DNA of 64,000 nt from assembly GCA_016795505.1 (NCBI GenBank), contig JAEUHH010000105.1, forward strand, positions 1 through 64,000. The letters are read 5' to 3'. The notes under the pieces are model-generated. The model saw nothing but the letters and a program-made list of their open reading frames with translations. It did not search any database and was not told the origin of the DNA. Shown here in pieces: positions 1-7,715 of the stretch. A program made the position numbers and the translations under genes. Position 1 is the first letter of the stretch; every line of letters begins with the position of its first letter. This DNA comes from Verrucomicrobiales bacterium (GTDB lineage: Bacteria > Verrucomicrobiota > Verrucomicrobiia > Verrucomicrobiales > DEV007).

Positions 1-987
1 GGTGCGGCCACTGTAGCCGTCGGTGAGATCGATGTTGTGCATCGGCTCCTGGAAGTGATCGAACATCGCACGGATATGTTTCACCTGTTTCTCAAACAGC
101 AGCGGCGAGAGCAGGTTGGGCATCCCTTCACCGCCCGTCACCCTTTTCCCATCCGTCAGCAAATACAGTTCCGGGTGCTTCTGCTTCATCTCCTCACGAT
201 TGATGACAAACTTCATCCCGTGGCACATCTGCGGGAAACCCACGATGTCCGCGCCAAAGTTCAAACCGAGCCGCAGGTTCCACAGCGCCCGCTCGCCGAT
301 GCCCGTGTGCTGCGTGTAGTAAACGAAGCGCCGGAGGCTGAAGTCCGGCACCACGGTTCGGTTCAACTGAGACAGAGCAATCGTCGGCACCTGCGGCACC
401 ACCTCGCCGATCTCTCCGGGTGCAAACCAGCGGCAGCCGAGACCGCGCAGGAACTCATTCACCGCGTTGAAGGTGCCCGCGTCATCCATTTCCCAGACGT
501 CCAGATCCGCATGATATTGCTGATACAGAAAGGCGGCGGTGTTGGTGAAGGTGTCGCCTGTGATCTTGTCCCACTCCGTATTGACCCGCTTCAGTTCATC
601 CAGCGAGCGAACGCGCCCCCAGGGCTCAACGGGCACAAAGTCCCTGTCCGCGCCCAGCAGCGCCAGCCAATCCTTGCCGGAAGCCATGCGGAAGGCCCCA
701 TGCTTCAATTCCTTCGTCGATAGCCCCAGTTCCTCCGTGAACCGGCTCTTGCCGACAAAAACCGCCACTTTGCCCGCCGTGCGCTCATGGACGATGGGCA
801 GGGTGGCTCCCGTCATTTTCAATAGCGTGCCCTGCAACTCCTTCGCGGCCAGTTTGGTCATCCGCGCCGGTTTTTCGGCGATGACAATCTCTGCGAGAGG
901 CTGGCCGTTTTCGATGAGGACGGTATCCGCCGCCTGCAGGTGAGTGCAGGCCGAGGCGACCATAATTGAGACGATGAGTGGGCGCAT
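1..987 (-). CDS. DUF4838 domain protein, C-terminal part outside the window
   Basis: Translating the minus strand from the ATG at 987 gives 329 codons without a stop up to the window edge, so the gene is partial. It starts with a signal peptide (MRPLIVSIMVASACTHLQAA). Next comes an N-terminal domain of the type in glycoside hydrolase family 20 and alpha-glucuronidases (AAKELQGTLLKMTG, VFVGKS). The DUF4838 region follows (NEFLRGLGCRWFAPGEIGEV, residues about 175-195, then DFSLRRFVYY and LNFGADIVGF). Secreted DUF4838 proteins are thought to act on polysaccharides; the substrate is unknown. It begins 9 bases after the FecR-like gene and is the last gene seen of a sigma/anti-sigma operon. Both strands here contain shadow frames; this one has the coherent family match. 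Confidence 0.8.
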   Translation of the reverse strand, partial: MRPLIVSIMVASACTHLQAADTVLIENGQPLAEIVIAEKPARMTKLAAKELQGTLLKMTGATLPIVHERTAGKVAVFVGKSRFTEELGLSTKELKHGAFRMASGKDWLALLGADRDFVPVEPWGRVRSLDELKRVNTEWDKITGDTFTNTAAFLYQQYHADLDVWEMDDAGTFNAVNEFLRGLGCRWFAPGEIGEVVPQVPTIALSQLNRTVVPDFSLRRFVYYTQHTGIGERALWNLRLGLNFGADIVGFPQMCHGMKFVINREEMKQKHPELYLLTDGKRVTGGEGMPNLLSPLLFEKQVKHIRAMFDHFQEPMHNIDLTDGYSGRT

Positions 988-996
988 GAGAATGAA

Positions 997-1938
997 TCAA
1001 GGGAGGGTTGGTGATTCGATGAAGGACACCTGCACGGCATCCAGGTAATGCGGCAGCTTGGCCGGGGAACTGGCCTGATTCTTGACGCCGAAGAACAAGA
1101 CAAGGCATCGAGCCTTGCCGGGGGCTTGGATGCGCAGGCCAAAGGATTGCCAGCCTGTGGAGCTGGGCGGGTTGTCGAAGCTTGTCACGGCTGACGCGAT
1201 GGTTTCGTCCCGCTCAACAAACCAATGTCGGGTAAACCAATCGGGGCCAAGCCGGTCCGGTGCCTCGTTGACGGCATAAGCCCGGATCGTGTAGGAAGGC
1301 AAGCTGCCAGGGTCAGCGCTGGCGAAGGAAGCATTGACTTCGATCTCGCGCAGATCGGTGCCCGAGGGCGGCAAAGCGATGATTTGATACAGCCGTGGAA
1401 ACAGAACGGGGGCTCCATAGGTCGTGGTCTCCAGTCTGAGCATGTGATGACCATCCTTCGGCGTCACCCCATTCTCCGCAGGCACCACCTTCGCCACATC
1501 GCCGGTCCAAAGCGATGCACCAGGAGGAAAACCCTTCGCCAAAGGCATCTGCGCATCCTCGAAACTTGGCTCCATCACAGCCAGCGGAGTCCGCTCCTCC
1601 CCATGACGCTGTCCTACAAAACCAAAAACCACCGACGTGCACAGCATTCCAAACAGAATCCCCGCCGCCGACGCCGTGAGCGAGCGCCAGGAGAGCCAAC
1701 GTGCGGAACCGTGATGCGCCGATGACAGCGCCCGGTGCGAAAGCGGTACTGGCAGGCTCAGCGCCGTCTGTGCGGACTCCGCGGTCGATTCGAGCGCGGA
1801 ATCGAGATTGAGCGCGTCGAGATACCAGTCGCGTAACGCCGGATCCGCGGTGATCTGCTGCTCCAGCGATCGTGCCTCCGCGTCCGATATCGTGCCGGAG
1901 AGATAGCGCTGAATGAGATCGTGCCAGTTCGTGTTCAT
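997..1938 (-). CDS. FecR-like anti-sigma protein with one membrane segment and a C-terminal sensor-like domain
   Basis: A 313-residue protein. The first 45 residues (LIQRYLSGTISDAEARSLEQ, then ADPALRDWYLDA) form the short helical domain found at the start of FecR-type anti-sigma partners in Planctomycetes and Verrucomicrobia. One membrane segment follows near residues 90-115 (AAGILFGMLCTSVVFGFVG). The remaining 200 residues look like an extracytoplasmic beta-sandwich. Start chosen at 1938 because this ATG overlaps the sigma factor stop as ATGA, implying translational coupling. Inferred role: membrane anti-sigma factor or surface sensor holding the adjacent sigma factor. The outer domain is not assigned and may simply be a cargo domain. 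Confidence 0.72.
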   Translation of the reverse strand: MNTNWHDLIQRYLSGTISDAEARSLEQQITADPALRDWYLDALNLDSALESTAESAQTALSLPVPLSHRALSSAHHGSARWLSWRSLTASAAGILFGMLCTSVVFGFVGQRHGEERTPLAVMEPSFEDAQMPLAKGFPPGASLWTGDVAKVVPAENGVTPKDGHHMLRLETTTYGAPVLFPRLYQIIALPPSGTDLREIEVNASFASADPGSLPSYTIRAYAVNEAPDRLGPDWFTRHWFVERDETIASAVTSFDNPPSSTGWQSFGLRIQAPGKARCLVLFFGVKNQASSPAKLPHYLDAVQVSFIESPTLP

Positions 1939-2459
1939 ACCCCTTCCTCCTGTGCCAGTGAGCGTCGCACGCACTCCAGCAGCGCCTGCCGGATGCGGTG
2001 CAGTTTCTTGTAAAGCGCCATCGCGGTCTCGCCACGTTGCGCCGCCAAATCGTCCATGCGCGTGCCCTTCGTGTAGGCGGTGAGGACCAATTCGCGCTGC
2101 GTCAGCGGCAGTTTCTCCAAACACTGCTCCAGAGCCTCGCGTTGCGTGGCGTGCCGCTCCTCCAGCTCCGACTGACGGTCCGCCAGCCGCTGCATCAAGT
2201 CCTCGCCAAAGACATGCCGGTCGCGCTTCCGACGCTGATAATGCTGCAGCACCTTCAGGCGCGCCACACCGAAGGCCCAGCGGCGAAAGTCCTCCGCGCT
2301 CTCGAACTTCTGCCACAGTGTCACGATCACCTCCTGCATGACTTCCGAGGTCTCATGCCGGTCCGGCAGCATCGACCGCACATAGCCATGCAACGCCTGC
2401 TCGTGCTCCGCGTAGAGGCGGAGAAACTGGTCGTGTCGGGGATCGAGCGGCGTCGGCAT
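1935..2459 (-). CDS. ECF-type RNA polymerase sigma factor
   Basis: A 174-residue protein of sigma-70 region 2 plus region 4 only. Region 2 contains FLRLYAEHEQALHGYVRSML and the -10 recognition part AEDFRRWAFGVARLKVLQHY. Region 4 contains LPLTQRELVLTAY followed by a helix-turn-helix (LAAQRGETAMALYKKLHRIR). The family is the PVC-type ECF group that is usually paired with a FecR-like protein, as here by an ATGA overlap. It probably directs transcription of its own operon, including the DUF4838 gene. A 357-base gap lies upstream. Confidence 0.88.
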   Translation of the reverse strand: MPTPLDPRHDQFLRLYAEHEQALHGYVRSMLPDRHETSEVMQEVIVTLWQKFESAEDFRRWAFGVARLKVLQHYQRRKRDRHVFGEDLMQRLADRQSELEERHATQREALEQCLEKLPLTQRELVLTAYTKGTRMDDLAAQRGETAMALYKKLHRIRQALLECVRRSLAQEEGV

Positions 2460-2816
2460 GGTGATCTCTCACTCTTAAAGTCACAGTCTCCGGCCTCATT
2501 TGCCGAAAAAAGGTTTCGATGACTCAAATCGCCACACGTGATTGACGACTTCGGGCGTCACCACCCGCACCCAAGCTCACTACTTCCGAAGTTTTGCCTG
2601 ATTTCGCCGTTCCTCCGCGCGCAACGCCCGTTCAAACACGGCGACACCGCCGATTCAGGTGATGAAGCCGACGCCGCTGATATTGCCAGGGGTTTCCATG
2701 AAAATCGAAAACGCCGCTTTCAATTTTCATGGTAATTGTAACCACGACTTTTGCCACAGTTCACCGAGAGGCTTCGGCTAAAGTCGAAGCCTGATTGGCA
2801 CCGAGGACGTGATTTT
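2460..2816. other. Intergenic region with two hairpins
   Basis: No convincing gene. It should hold the promoter of the ECF operon (minus strand). Two inverted repeats are visible. CCATGAAAAT at 2696-2705 pairs with ATTTTCATGG at 2723-2732, extended by GAAA/TTTC. AGGCTTCG at 2769-2776 pairs with CGAAGCCT at 2785-2792. Neither is followed by a clear T-run, so terminator function for the FAD gene is possible but unproven. Confidence 0.5.
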
Positions 2817-4223
2817 TCACCCCACCTCCCGCGCCTTCTCAATCACCGGCCGTACCTCGCTCCACGGCACTTCATGGGGCGCGGTCTTGTTCTTCACGGC
2901 GACGGCGGCGGCGGCTCCGGCGGCCTCGCCCATGGCGACGGCGTTGCCGGTGACGCGATAGCTGGCGTGGGAAATGAAGTCGCCGCTGATGCAGCGCCCC
3001 GCCATCAGGAGACCGTCGACATCACGGGCGATGAGGGCGCGGAGGGGAATGTCGTAGGGTTTCATCTTCACGCCCGCGTTGTGGTAGGCGGCTTTCTTGT
3101 TGTCCTCGGCGGTGAGGGCGTGGATGTCGACGGGGAAGGTGACACGGACGACGGCGTCTTCCTGCACCGCGCCCTGGACGAGGTCCTCGCTCGTCATGAG
3201 GTAACGCCCGCGGATGCGGCGGCCGTCGCGGATGCCGATCTGTTCGGGCGTGGCGGCGACTTGCAGGCCATCCCACGGACCGCCGAGCTTGCGCAGGCCG
3301 CGCACGAGTTGATGAATCTCGCCACGGGCGCGCATCGTCGCCTCGGTGACCTGGGCGGCATTGGTGGCGTTGATGCCATACTCGTGGTTCGCCATGAGCA
3401 GGACGAGATTTCGCTGGATGGGAAAGAGGCAGGCCGAACCGTAGCTCGGAGTGACGCCCGCCCGCTTCAGTTCATCGCGAAAAGCCGGAGGCCCGACATG
3501 CCGGCCGTTGTCACCGACCGCGTGGATGAAACCCGCGATCTGTGACACATCCTTCACCACGAGCAGGGCATACATCGTCATGGGCTGGCAGGGACAGTCG
3601 TTGTCGCGGCCGATCTCGAATTCGCAGCCCGCCTGCGCCCCGAGGTCGCCGTCGCCGGTGGTGTCGATGAAGACAGGAGCACGCCAGGCCTGACGACCGC
3701 TCTTGGACTCCGTCACGATGGTGCGGAGCGAGCGCCCCTCGCGATAGGCGGCGGCGACACGGGTGTGGAGCTGCACTTGAACGCCGGCCGCGGCGCAGAG
3801 TTCCTCGAGGAGGAGCTTCATCTCCTCGGGCTGGTAGCTGAGCCCGTTCATGCCGCCGCCGTTGATGGCCTCGCGCTCGCGGAGACGGCGCACCAGTTCG
3901 ACGTTGAAACCCGGTTTGTCGAAATCGAGCAGGTAACCGAGGAGCGAGGAAGTCCACACGCCGCCGAGCGAGCCGTGCACCTCGAAGAGCCGCACCTTCG
4001 CTCCGGCCCGCGCCGCCGTGATCGCCGCGGTGACGCCGGCGGGCCCCGCGCCGCAGACGATGACATCGGCATCAGTATTGACGGGAAGATCGCGGGCCGC
4101 CTCGAGAAAGCCGGTGGACGTAGTGCCTTCGGCGGCGAGGAGCGCGGGGGACGACAAGACCCCGGAGGCGGTGGCGAGGGATCCGAGGAAACGGCGGCGG
4201 TCGGTGGTGGCTGGGGGAGTCAT
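2817..4223 (-). CDS. Tat-exported FAD-dependent oxidoreductase
   Basis: A 468-residue flavoprotein of the FAD_oxidored (PF12831) type. The start at 4223 places a twin-arginine signal (TDRRRFLGSLATASG) at the N-terminus, followed by the Rossmann FAD motif CGAGPAGVTAAITAARAG near residue 50 and GGVWTSSLLGY. The C-terminal FAD region reads GRCISGDFISHASYR and GNAVAMGEAAGAAAAVA. Such proteins are common in PVC bacteria near carbohydrate genes; the substrate is unknown. It is divergent from the LacI-type regulator at 4305 with 81 bases between starts, so that regulator is its likely controller. An in-frame upstream ATG near 4298 would leave almost no promoter and spoil the Tat signal, so it was not used. 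Confidence 0.8.
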   Translation of the reverse strand: MTPPATTDRRRFLGSLATASGVLSSPALLAAEGTTSTGFLEAARDLPVNTDADVIVCGAGPAGVTAAITAARAGAKVRLFEVHGSLGGVWTSSLLGYLLDFDKPGFNVELVRRLREREAINGGGMNGLSYQPEEMKLLLEELCAAAGVQVQLHTRVAAAYREGRSLRTIVTESKSGRQAWRAPVFIDTTGDGDLGAQAGCEFEIGRDNDCPCQPMTMYALLVVKDVSQIAGFIHAVGDNGRHVGPPAFRDELKRAGVTPSYGSACLFPIQRNLVLLMANHEYGINATNAAQVTEATMRARGEIHQLVRGLRKLGGPWDGLQVAATPEQIGIRDGRRIRGRYLMTSEDLVQGAVQEDAVVRVTFPVDIHALTAEDNKKAAYHNAGVKMKPYDIPLRALIARDVDGLLMAGRCISGDFISHASYRVTGNAVAMGEAAGAAAAVAVKNKTAPHEVPWSEVRPVIEKAREVG

Positions 4224-4304
4224 GGAATCGACTTGGGTTTTGCTCGCGGACAGGATAAGCGGCTTGTCCGGGAACGGGAACCGCGCTTTTGTGCTCATCG
4301 TAGC

Positions 4305-5324
4305 ATGAAAGGCCGAAAACCACCCAGCATGCAGGACGTCGCCGCCGCGGCTGGGGTCCACCGCACGACCGTTTCCCTGGCATTGCGCGACAGTCCGCGA
4401 CTGCCCGTAGCGCGGCGCGAGGAAATCCAGCGCATCGCCGAAGAGCTCGGCTACAGGCCGAATCCCCTCGTCTCGGCCTTGATGAGCTCGCGCGTGAGCC
4501 GTCGCGAACCGAAGCACCAGGCCACCCTCGCCTTCGTCAGCGTGGACCCGGAAGTGCCGCGCGGCTGGCCCGACACGGACTCGACCTACGGCATGATGTT
4601 CCGCGGCGCGCGCGACCGGGCGATGCGACGGGGTTACCTGCTCAGCCCCTTCTGGCTCGGCGAACCGAAACTCCAGGGCGAGCGCTTTGCGCGCATTCTC
4701 GCCGCGCGGAACATCCACGGCCTCCTCATCGCGCCGCACTTCGGCCCGGCCAACCGCATCGATCTCGACTGGCAGCGTTTCTCGGTGGTGGAGCTGGGCT
4801 ACAATCTGATCCAGCCCGCCTTCAACCGCGTCGTGCATGATTATTACCACTCCATGCAGACGGTGTGCGCCGAGCTGCTCGCGGCGGGACACCGTCGCAT
4901 CGGCCTGCTTTTGCCCCGGCATTCGGATGTGAAAACCCATCACCTCTGGTCAGCCGCGTTTCTGCATTTCCAAGAGGGGTTGGAACCGGGCGACCGGATC
5001 CCGATTCATCATCCCGAGCACCTCACGACCGCCAACGTCCGGAAATGGCTCCGCGCCGAACGACCCGAGGTCGTGGTCATCGGAGGCGTCCTCTACCCGC
5101 GCCAACCCGGCGAGCCGCAGTTCTTCGAGCTGCCCCGGAAACAGCGCCACGTGAGCCTGAACCTCATCGACCGCGACGATCCCACCCCGGGCATCTACCA
5201 GGACGCCCACCTCATGGGAGCCGCCGCCGCCGATCAGCTCATCAGCCAGCTCCAGCGCGGCGAGTTCGGTGTGCCGGAGTTGCCGACGAGTTTGTTGGTA
5301 AGCGGCATCTGGCAAGCGGGGTGA
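4305..5324 (+). CDS. LacI-family transcriptional regulator
   Basis: A 339-residue protein with an N-terminal LacI helix-turn-helix (SMQDVAAAAGVHRTTVSLAL, residues 8-27) and hinge (IAEELGYRPNPLVSALMS). A periplasmic-binding-protein-like sensor domain follows (GLLIAPHFG, LLAAGHRRIGLLLP, ending GVPELPTSLLVSGIW). The annotated start is the first ATG giving a normal LacI N-terminus; upstream frame extension is a shadow of the FAD gene. It is divergently arranged with the FAD oxidoreductase and probably represses it and itself in response to a sugar-like ligand. No strong palindromic operator was recognised in the 81-base gap. Confidence 0.88.
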   Translation: MKGRKPPSMQDVAAAAGVHRTTVSLALRDSPRLPVARREEIQRIAEELGYRPNPLVSALMSSRVSRREPKHQATLAFVSVDPEVPRGWPDTDSTYGMMFRGARDRAMRRGYLLSPFWLGEPKLQGERFARILAARNIHGLLIAPHFGPANRIDLDWQRFSVVELGYNLIQPAFNRVVHDYYHSMQTVCAELLAAGHRRIGLLLPRHSDVKTHHLWSAAFLHFQEGLEPGDRIPIHHPEHLTTANVRKWLRAERPEVVVIGGVLYPRQPGEPQFFELPRKQRHVSLNLIDRDDPTPGIYQDAHLMGAAAADQLISQLQRGEFGVPELPTSLLVSGIWQAG

Positions 5325-5397
5325 AGAGGAAAGGAATCCCTGAACTCCTTCGTCACGAAGTTCGCCGCGACCCAATCCCGTTGGCCCATTCGCAAGA

Positions 5398-5433
5398 TTG
5401 ACGCACCTTCGAAGTGATGTAAAAATGACATCA
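5398..5433 (+). promoter_or_regulatory. Putative promoter and autoregulatory operator of the toxin-antitoxin operon
   Basis: TTGACG at 5398-5403 and TAAAAA at 5420-5425 make a sigma-70-like pair with 16 bases between them. An inverted repeat TGATGT (5415-5420) / ACATCA (5428-5433) overlaps the -10 and the antitoxin start codon. This is where RHH antitoxins usually bind to repress their own operon. Confidence 0.45.
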
Positions 5434-5675
5434 TGACGCGCACCCAGATCCAACTCCCCGACGAGCTCTATCAGCGGGCCAAAGCCTTTGCGGCCGAGCG
5501 CGAGATCTCCCTGGCGGAGCTCACCCGGCGCGGATTGGAAACCTTTCTTGCCCGCTTCCCCGAACCTGGCTCGGCACAGAAAGAGTGGAAACCACCCCTG
5601 GTCCGCAGCGGTGGTGTCAAAGTGCCCTTGGAGAACCTCAAGGATGTCGTTAGGGATGATGAGGAGTCCCGATGA
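5433..5675 (+). CDS. Ribbon-helix-helix (CopG/VapB-like) antitoxin
   Basis: An 80-residue protein. The N-terminal half is a ribbon-helix-helix fold (RTQIQLPDELYQRAKAFAAE, then REISLAELTRRGLETFL); the C-terminal half is the flexible tail expected to wrap the toxin. Its stop overlaps the toxin start as ATGA. The pair is a type II toxin-antitoxin operon; this protein should neutralise the PIN toxin and, as a dimer or toxin complex, repress the operon at the inverted repeat over its start. Confidence 0.85.
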   Translation: MTRTQIQLPDELYQRAKAFAAEREISLAELTRRGLETFLARFPEPGSAQKEWKPPLVRSGGVKVPLENLKDVVRDDEESR

Positions 5676-6127
5676 CAAGGACCTCGATGATTTCCATCGA
5701 CACGAACATCCTCTTTCCCCTCGTCGTAGAAGACCATCCGCGGCACGGGGAAGCCTTGGTGTTTTCCGAATCCCTATACAAACACAGTGATGTCGCCATC
5801 AGCGAATTCGTTCTGCTGGAACTCTACAATCTCCTCCGCAACCCCGCGGTCATGACCCGGCCACTGGGAGCATCTGCCGCGGTCGAGATCTGCGAGGCCT
5901 TCCGGCAGCACCCCGTCTGGCAGACCCTCGGCTTCCCGCCCGAGAGCCGCTCCTTTCACGACGCCTTCTGGCCCCGACTCCGCTCTCCCAACTTTGCCCG
6001 CCGCCGATCCTTCGATTGGCGACTCGCCCTCTCGCTCCTCGAACAAGGCGTCACCGAATTTGCGACGGTGAATAAGAAGGATTTCGAGGGGTTTGGGTTT
6101 GAGAGGGTGTGGAATCCGTTCGACTGA
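5672..6127 (+). CDS. PIN-domain ribonuclease toxin (VapC-like)
   Basis: A 151-residue PIN-domain protein. The acidic residues expected to bind metal are visible in ISIDTNILFPLV (first Asp), SEFVLLELYNLLRN (Glu) and SFDWRLALSLL (Asp), with a final FATVNKKDFEGFGFERVWNP typical of this group. VapC toxins cleave tRNA or other RNA when freed from the antitoxin. It is translationally coupled to the upstream RHH antitoxin by ATGA. It is a different PIN subgroup from the broken copy at 6239. Confidence 0.85.
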   Translation: MTRTSMISIDTNILFPLVVEDHPRHGEALVFSESLYKHSDVAISEFVLLELYNLLRNPAVMTRPLGASAAVEICEAFRQHPVWQTLGFPPESRSFHDAFWPRLRSPNFARRRSFDWRLALSLLEQGVTEFATVNKKDFEGFGFERVWNPFD

Positions 6128-6252
6128 GGGATAACGCGCTTGCCCACGAGGAGCAGGAATTGCGCGCAGAACTCCGTGCCCGTCGGCTTGGCCTGAAGCC
6201 CCAGCACAACCTTTCCCGCGACGAACTCCACGATCGTCATGCGCTTCGTTGA
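6128..6252 (+). pseudogene. Remnant C-terminus of an antitoxin
   Basis: Directly after the VapC stop there is an open frame of 41 codons without a start. It ends in LRARRLGLKPQHNLSRDELH and DRHALR, then a TGA at 6250-6252 that overlaps the following PIN start at 6239. The spacing is that of an antitoxin C-terminus coupled to its toxin. The N-terminal DNA-binding part is absent, so I read it as the leftover of a deleted antitoxin. Family identity is inferred from position. Confidence 0.5.
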
Positions 6253-6496
6253 CACGAATATCCTCATCTACGCGCTCGATCTGGAGCCATTCCAGCCAGG
6301 GAAGACCGCCATCGCGCAGGAGATCCTAACCAGCACCGACATCGGCTCTTCGTGCAGGTGCTCCAGGAGTTCTACGTTCAGGCCACCCACGCCCGCCGCC
6401 AAGGCCGCCCGCTGCCGGCAACTCCCCAGCGAAGAACTCAACCACGGCCAGGACTACGACGGCGTGACGGTGGTGAATCCGCTTCTCTCAGAAGCA
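6239..6496 (+). pseudogene. Frameshifted PIN-domain toxin
   Basis: Frame 1 starts MRFVDTNILIYALD, the standard PIN N-terminus, and runs to about residue 36. The family match then jumps to another frame (VQVLQEFYVQATHARRQGRP, from about 6353) and returns to frame 1 for the typical PIN C-terminus EELNHGQDYDGVTVVNPLL. This needs a frameshift near 6345 and another change or deletion near 6420. About 86 codons remain where about 130 are expected, so an internal piece is also missing. It should be non-functional. Confidence 0.72.
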
Positions 6497-6515
6497 AGCG
6501 CCATATTAGCCGCCT

Positions 6516-7355
6516 TTACTCCCCCTCCAACAAGGGCTTCAGCCGCTCCGCATACACCGCATATCCCGCGGGCGAGAGATGGATGTGGTCGAGAGTGAAG
6601 AGTTCCTTTTTCAAGGTGCCGTCAGCGTTCATAAAATCGGTCGTCATATTGAGAACGCGGACCTTCGGATCGCCCTCGAGATTGAGGAGATCGAGGGCGA
6701 CGTTGGTGAGCTTGATATCCTCGTAAAAGCGGTTCCCCGGCGCGTGGGCGGGAAGGATTTTCGCGACGATGAGGGGCGTGTCGGGAAACTTCTCGCGCAA
6801 GTTCTTCACGCACATTTCGATTCCCTTCGCCGCCGCCTCGATCCCGGTCTCGGGGGTGAAGAACATGTTGTTGTTCCCGATCATGAGGACGATGGCCTTC
6901 GGCTGGAGTCCCTCGACCCCGCCGTGGTCGAGACGCCAGAGCAGGTTCTGGGTCTTGTCACCGCCGATGCCGATGTTGACGGCCTTCTTGTCAGGGAAAT
7001 GCTTCGCCCAAGAGTCGCCCCACTGGATCGTGATGCTGTCGCCGACGAGGAGCACATCGACCGGCCCCGCGTTGGCCTGCACCGTCCTGACATGGGCCTC
7101 GTGCAGCTTCAACCACGCGTCGCCCCCGAAATGACCGGCGGTCGGGACGACAGGCCAGAGTTGCGGCAGGTGTTTCCCAAGCTCGCGACCGGGACGGCGC
7201 TCGTGTTCGGCTTTGTCGACGACGTAGGCGCGCTCCTCCGCCGTGAGCGGCCAGCCGGTCTTCTGCGGTTCGTCGGTGACGTGGGGATACTCAATGGCGC
7301 GGGCAGTGAAAACGGCCAGCGTGAGCAGGGGGATGAGGACAAGTCGTTTCATCAT
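6516..7355 (-). CDS. Secreted SGNH/GDSL hydrolase
   Basis: A 279-residue protein with a signal peptide (MMKRLVLIPLLTLAVFTARA). SGNH blocks are clear: block I VDVLLVGDSITIQWGDSW (catalytic Ser), block II Gly in IGIGGDKTQNLLWRL, block III IVLMIGNNNMF (Asn), block V LFTLDHIHLSPAGYAVYAE (Asp and His). It resembles the platelet-activating-factor acetylhydrolase beta/gamma subgroup, which removes acyl or acetyl groups from small esters or glycans. The substrate is unknown. It stands alone, with a repeat-filled gap upstream. Confidence 0.88.
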   Translation of the reverse strand: MMKRLVLIPLLTLAVFTARAIEYPHVTDEPQKTGWPLTAEERAYVVDKAEHERRPGRELGKHLPQLWPVVPTAGHFGGDAWLKLHEAHVRTVQANAGPVDVLLVGDSITIQWGDSWAKHFPDKKAVNIGIGGDKTQNLLWRLDHGGVEGLQPKAIVLMIGNNNMFFTPETGIEAAAKGIEMCVKNLREKFPDTPLIVAKILPAHAPGNRFYEDIKLTNVALDLLNLEGDPKVRVLNMTTDFMNADGTLKKELFTLDHIHLSPAGYAVYAERLKPLLEGE

Positions 7356-7632
7356 CGGGAACTACGGAGAGAGGAGGCGATTCTCGACACAAACACTGAG
7401 CGATTCGGCCGAAAAGCAAAGCTGTCCTACGGGTAGAAATTCGATGCCGGAGGCATCGAAGCCGGTGGTTGAGCGAAGCGATACCACCGGAACCGGGGAC
7501 GAAATCGACACGCATCCCCGAGGAATGCCAGCGACCAGCGTGTGCCCTTCCATGCGCGCGGCTGCGACGCCGCGGGGTCGTGTGCAATCCGCTTCAGTTG
7601 GACAACCGACCCGCCGCCTTCATCTTGGGGCA
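7356..7632. other. Gene-free stretch carrying a PVC-type dispersed repeat
   Basis: Apart from the start region of the SGNH gene, nothing codes here convincingly; short frames on both strands lack family features. From about 7441 to 7493 the sequence ATGCCGGAGGCATCGA is followed by CGGTGGTTGAGCGAAGCG and ATACCACCGG. The last arms (CCGGTGGT / ACCACCGG) can pair. Sequences of this style recur between genes in many planctomycete and verrucomicrobial genomes. Whether it is multi-copy here needs the full genome. Confidence 0.5.
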
Positions 7633-7705
7633 TTCCGATCAGACCCTGTCTCCTCTCCGAGAGGACAGGGTCTCATCGGAGAGGCAACCCTGTTTCATCG
7701 GAAAG
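7633..7705. repeat. Palindromic repeat, composite copy
   Basis: This copy contains TTCCGATCAGACCCTGTC, then a central CTCTCCGAGAG palindrome, then ACAGGGTCTCATCGGAGAG, then CAACCCTGTTTCATCGGAAA. It is about one and a half units of the repeat family also seen at 15738, 21321, 41943, 48978, 53234 and 63875. It begins 10 bases beyond the stop of the AsmA-like gene (minus strand), where it could fold as a strong hairpin in the transcript 3' end. Confidence 0.85.
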
Positions 7706-7715
7706 CCGACCCGGT

